DNA from: Plumapathes pennacea
Taxonomy: Eukaryota > Cnidaria > Anthozoa > Antipatharia > Myriopathidae
NCBI GenBank assembly: GCA_964036295.1
Contig: OZ038464.1
Location: 2,918,501-2,982,500 of the forward strand
Reading direction: 5' to 3'
Length of the DNA: 64,000 bases
Shown here: positions 63,901 through 64,000 of the stretch, piece after piece
Layout of the letters: each line of letters starts with the position of its first letter
Numbering within the stretch: position 1 is the first letter of the stretch
Notes under the pieces: model-generated
Told to the model about the DNA's origin: nothing
Seen by the model: only the letters and a program-made list of their open reading frames with translations
The model's database searches: none
Translations under genes and position numbers: made by a program

Positions 63901-64000
63901 CAGCCAACACAAGTCTTTTTCAGCGTTCACCAAATCCACATCAAGCTTACGTTTATGCACAATACATAACTCTTGATTGGTCCAAGCAGGTTTGAAAGCA

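Overview
The window looks like nuclear DNA of a cnidarian, most likely a stony coral or close anthozoan. It is AT-rich and has many short spliced exons with GT-AG introns, an intronless rhodopsin-class receptor, many small inverted-repeat transposons in introns, and a K+-type cyclic-nucleotide-gated channel of the multi-repeat kind known from marine invertebrate sperm. The species assignment is inference; no rRNA or mitochondrial marker is present.

Region 1 (1-28,650) is one uninterrupted satellite array of about 82 head-to-tail monomers of 347-348 bp, and it runs off the left edge. Each monomer carries a 23-bp inverted repeat with a 99-bp spacer. Parts of the array have higher-order structure, clearest as an alternating A/B dimer of about 695 bp at 10,430-13,558. 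Region 2 (28,650-32,790) is the array edge. Here the monomers switch orientation exactly within the internal inverted repeat, become progressively diverged, and are interrupted by a 2.2-kb terminal-inverted-repeat insertion (29,292-31,472) that holds gene-like exons, and by a 239-bp MITE.

Region 3 (32,914-33,939, minus strand) is an intact single-exon class A GPCR. Region 4 (33,940-37,488) is intergenic and holds only old dispersed repeats.

Region 5 (37,489-64,000, minus strand) is the 3' portion of one large gene. Thirty exons can be joined in frame (3,951 bp of codons including the stop, plus one split base, giving 1,316 visible residues). They encode the tail of one channel repeat (C-linker and cyclic-nucleotide-binding domain), then two complete repeats, each with S1-S6, a GYGD pore, a C-linker and a CNBD, and then a short C-terminus. 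This is the architecture of the four-repeat K+-selective CNG channel CNGK (tetraKCNG). The visible repeats are therefore taken to be the end of repeat 2, repeat 3 and repeat 4, with repeat 1 beyond the right edge. Only the repeat-3 CNBD keeps the full phosphate-binding signature.

The introns carry a wide range of repeats. They include TTAA-flanked, CCAGG-flanked and TA-flanked MITEs, long hairpins, a 3.2-kb TIR-bounded 11-bp minisatellite, a 36-bp minisatellite, GAT/AAT/GTT microsatellites, and decayed tandem copies of the S5 exon.
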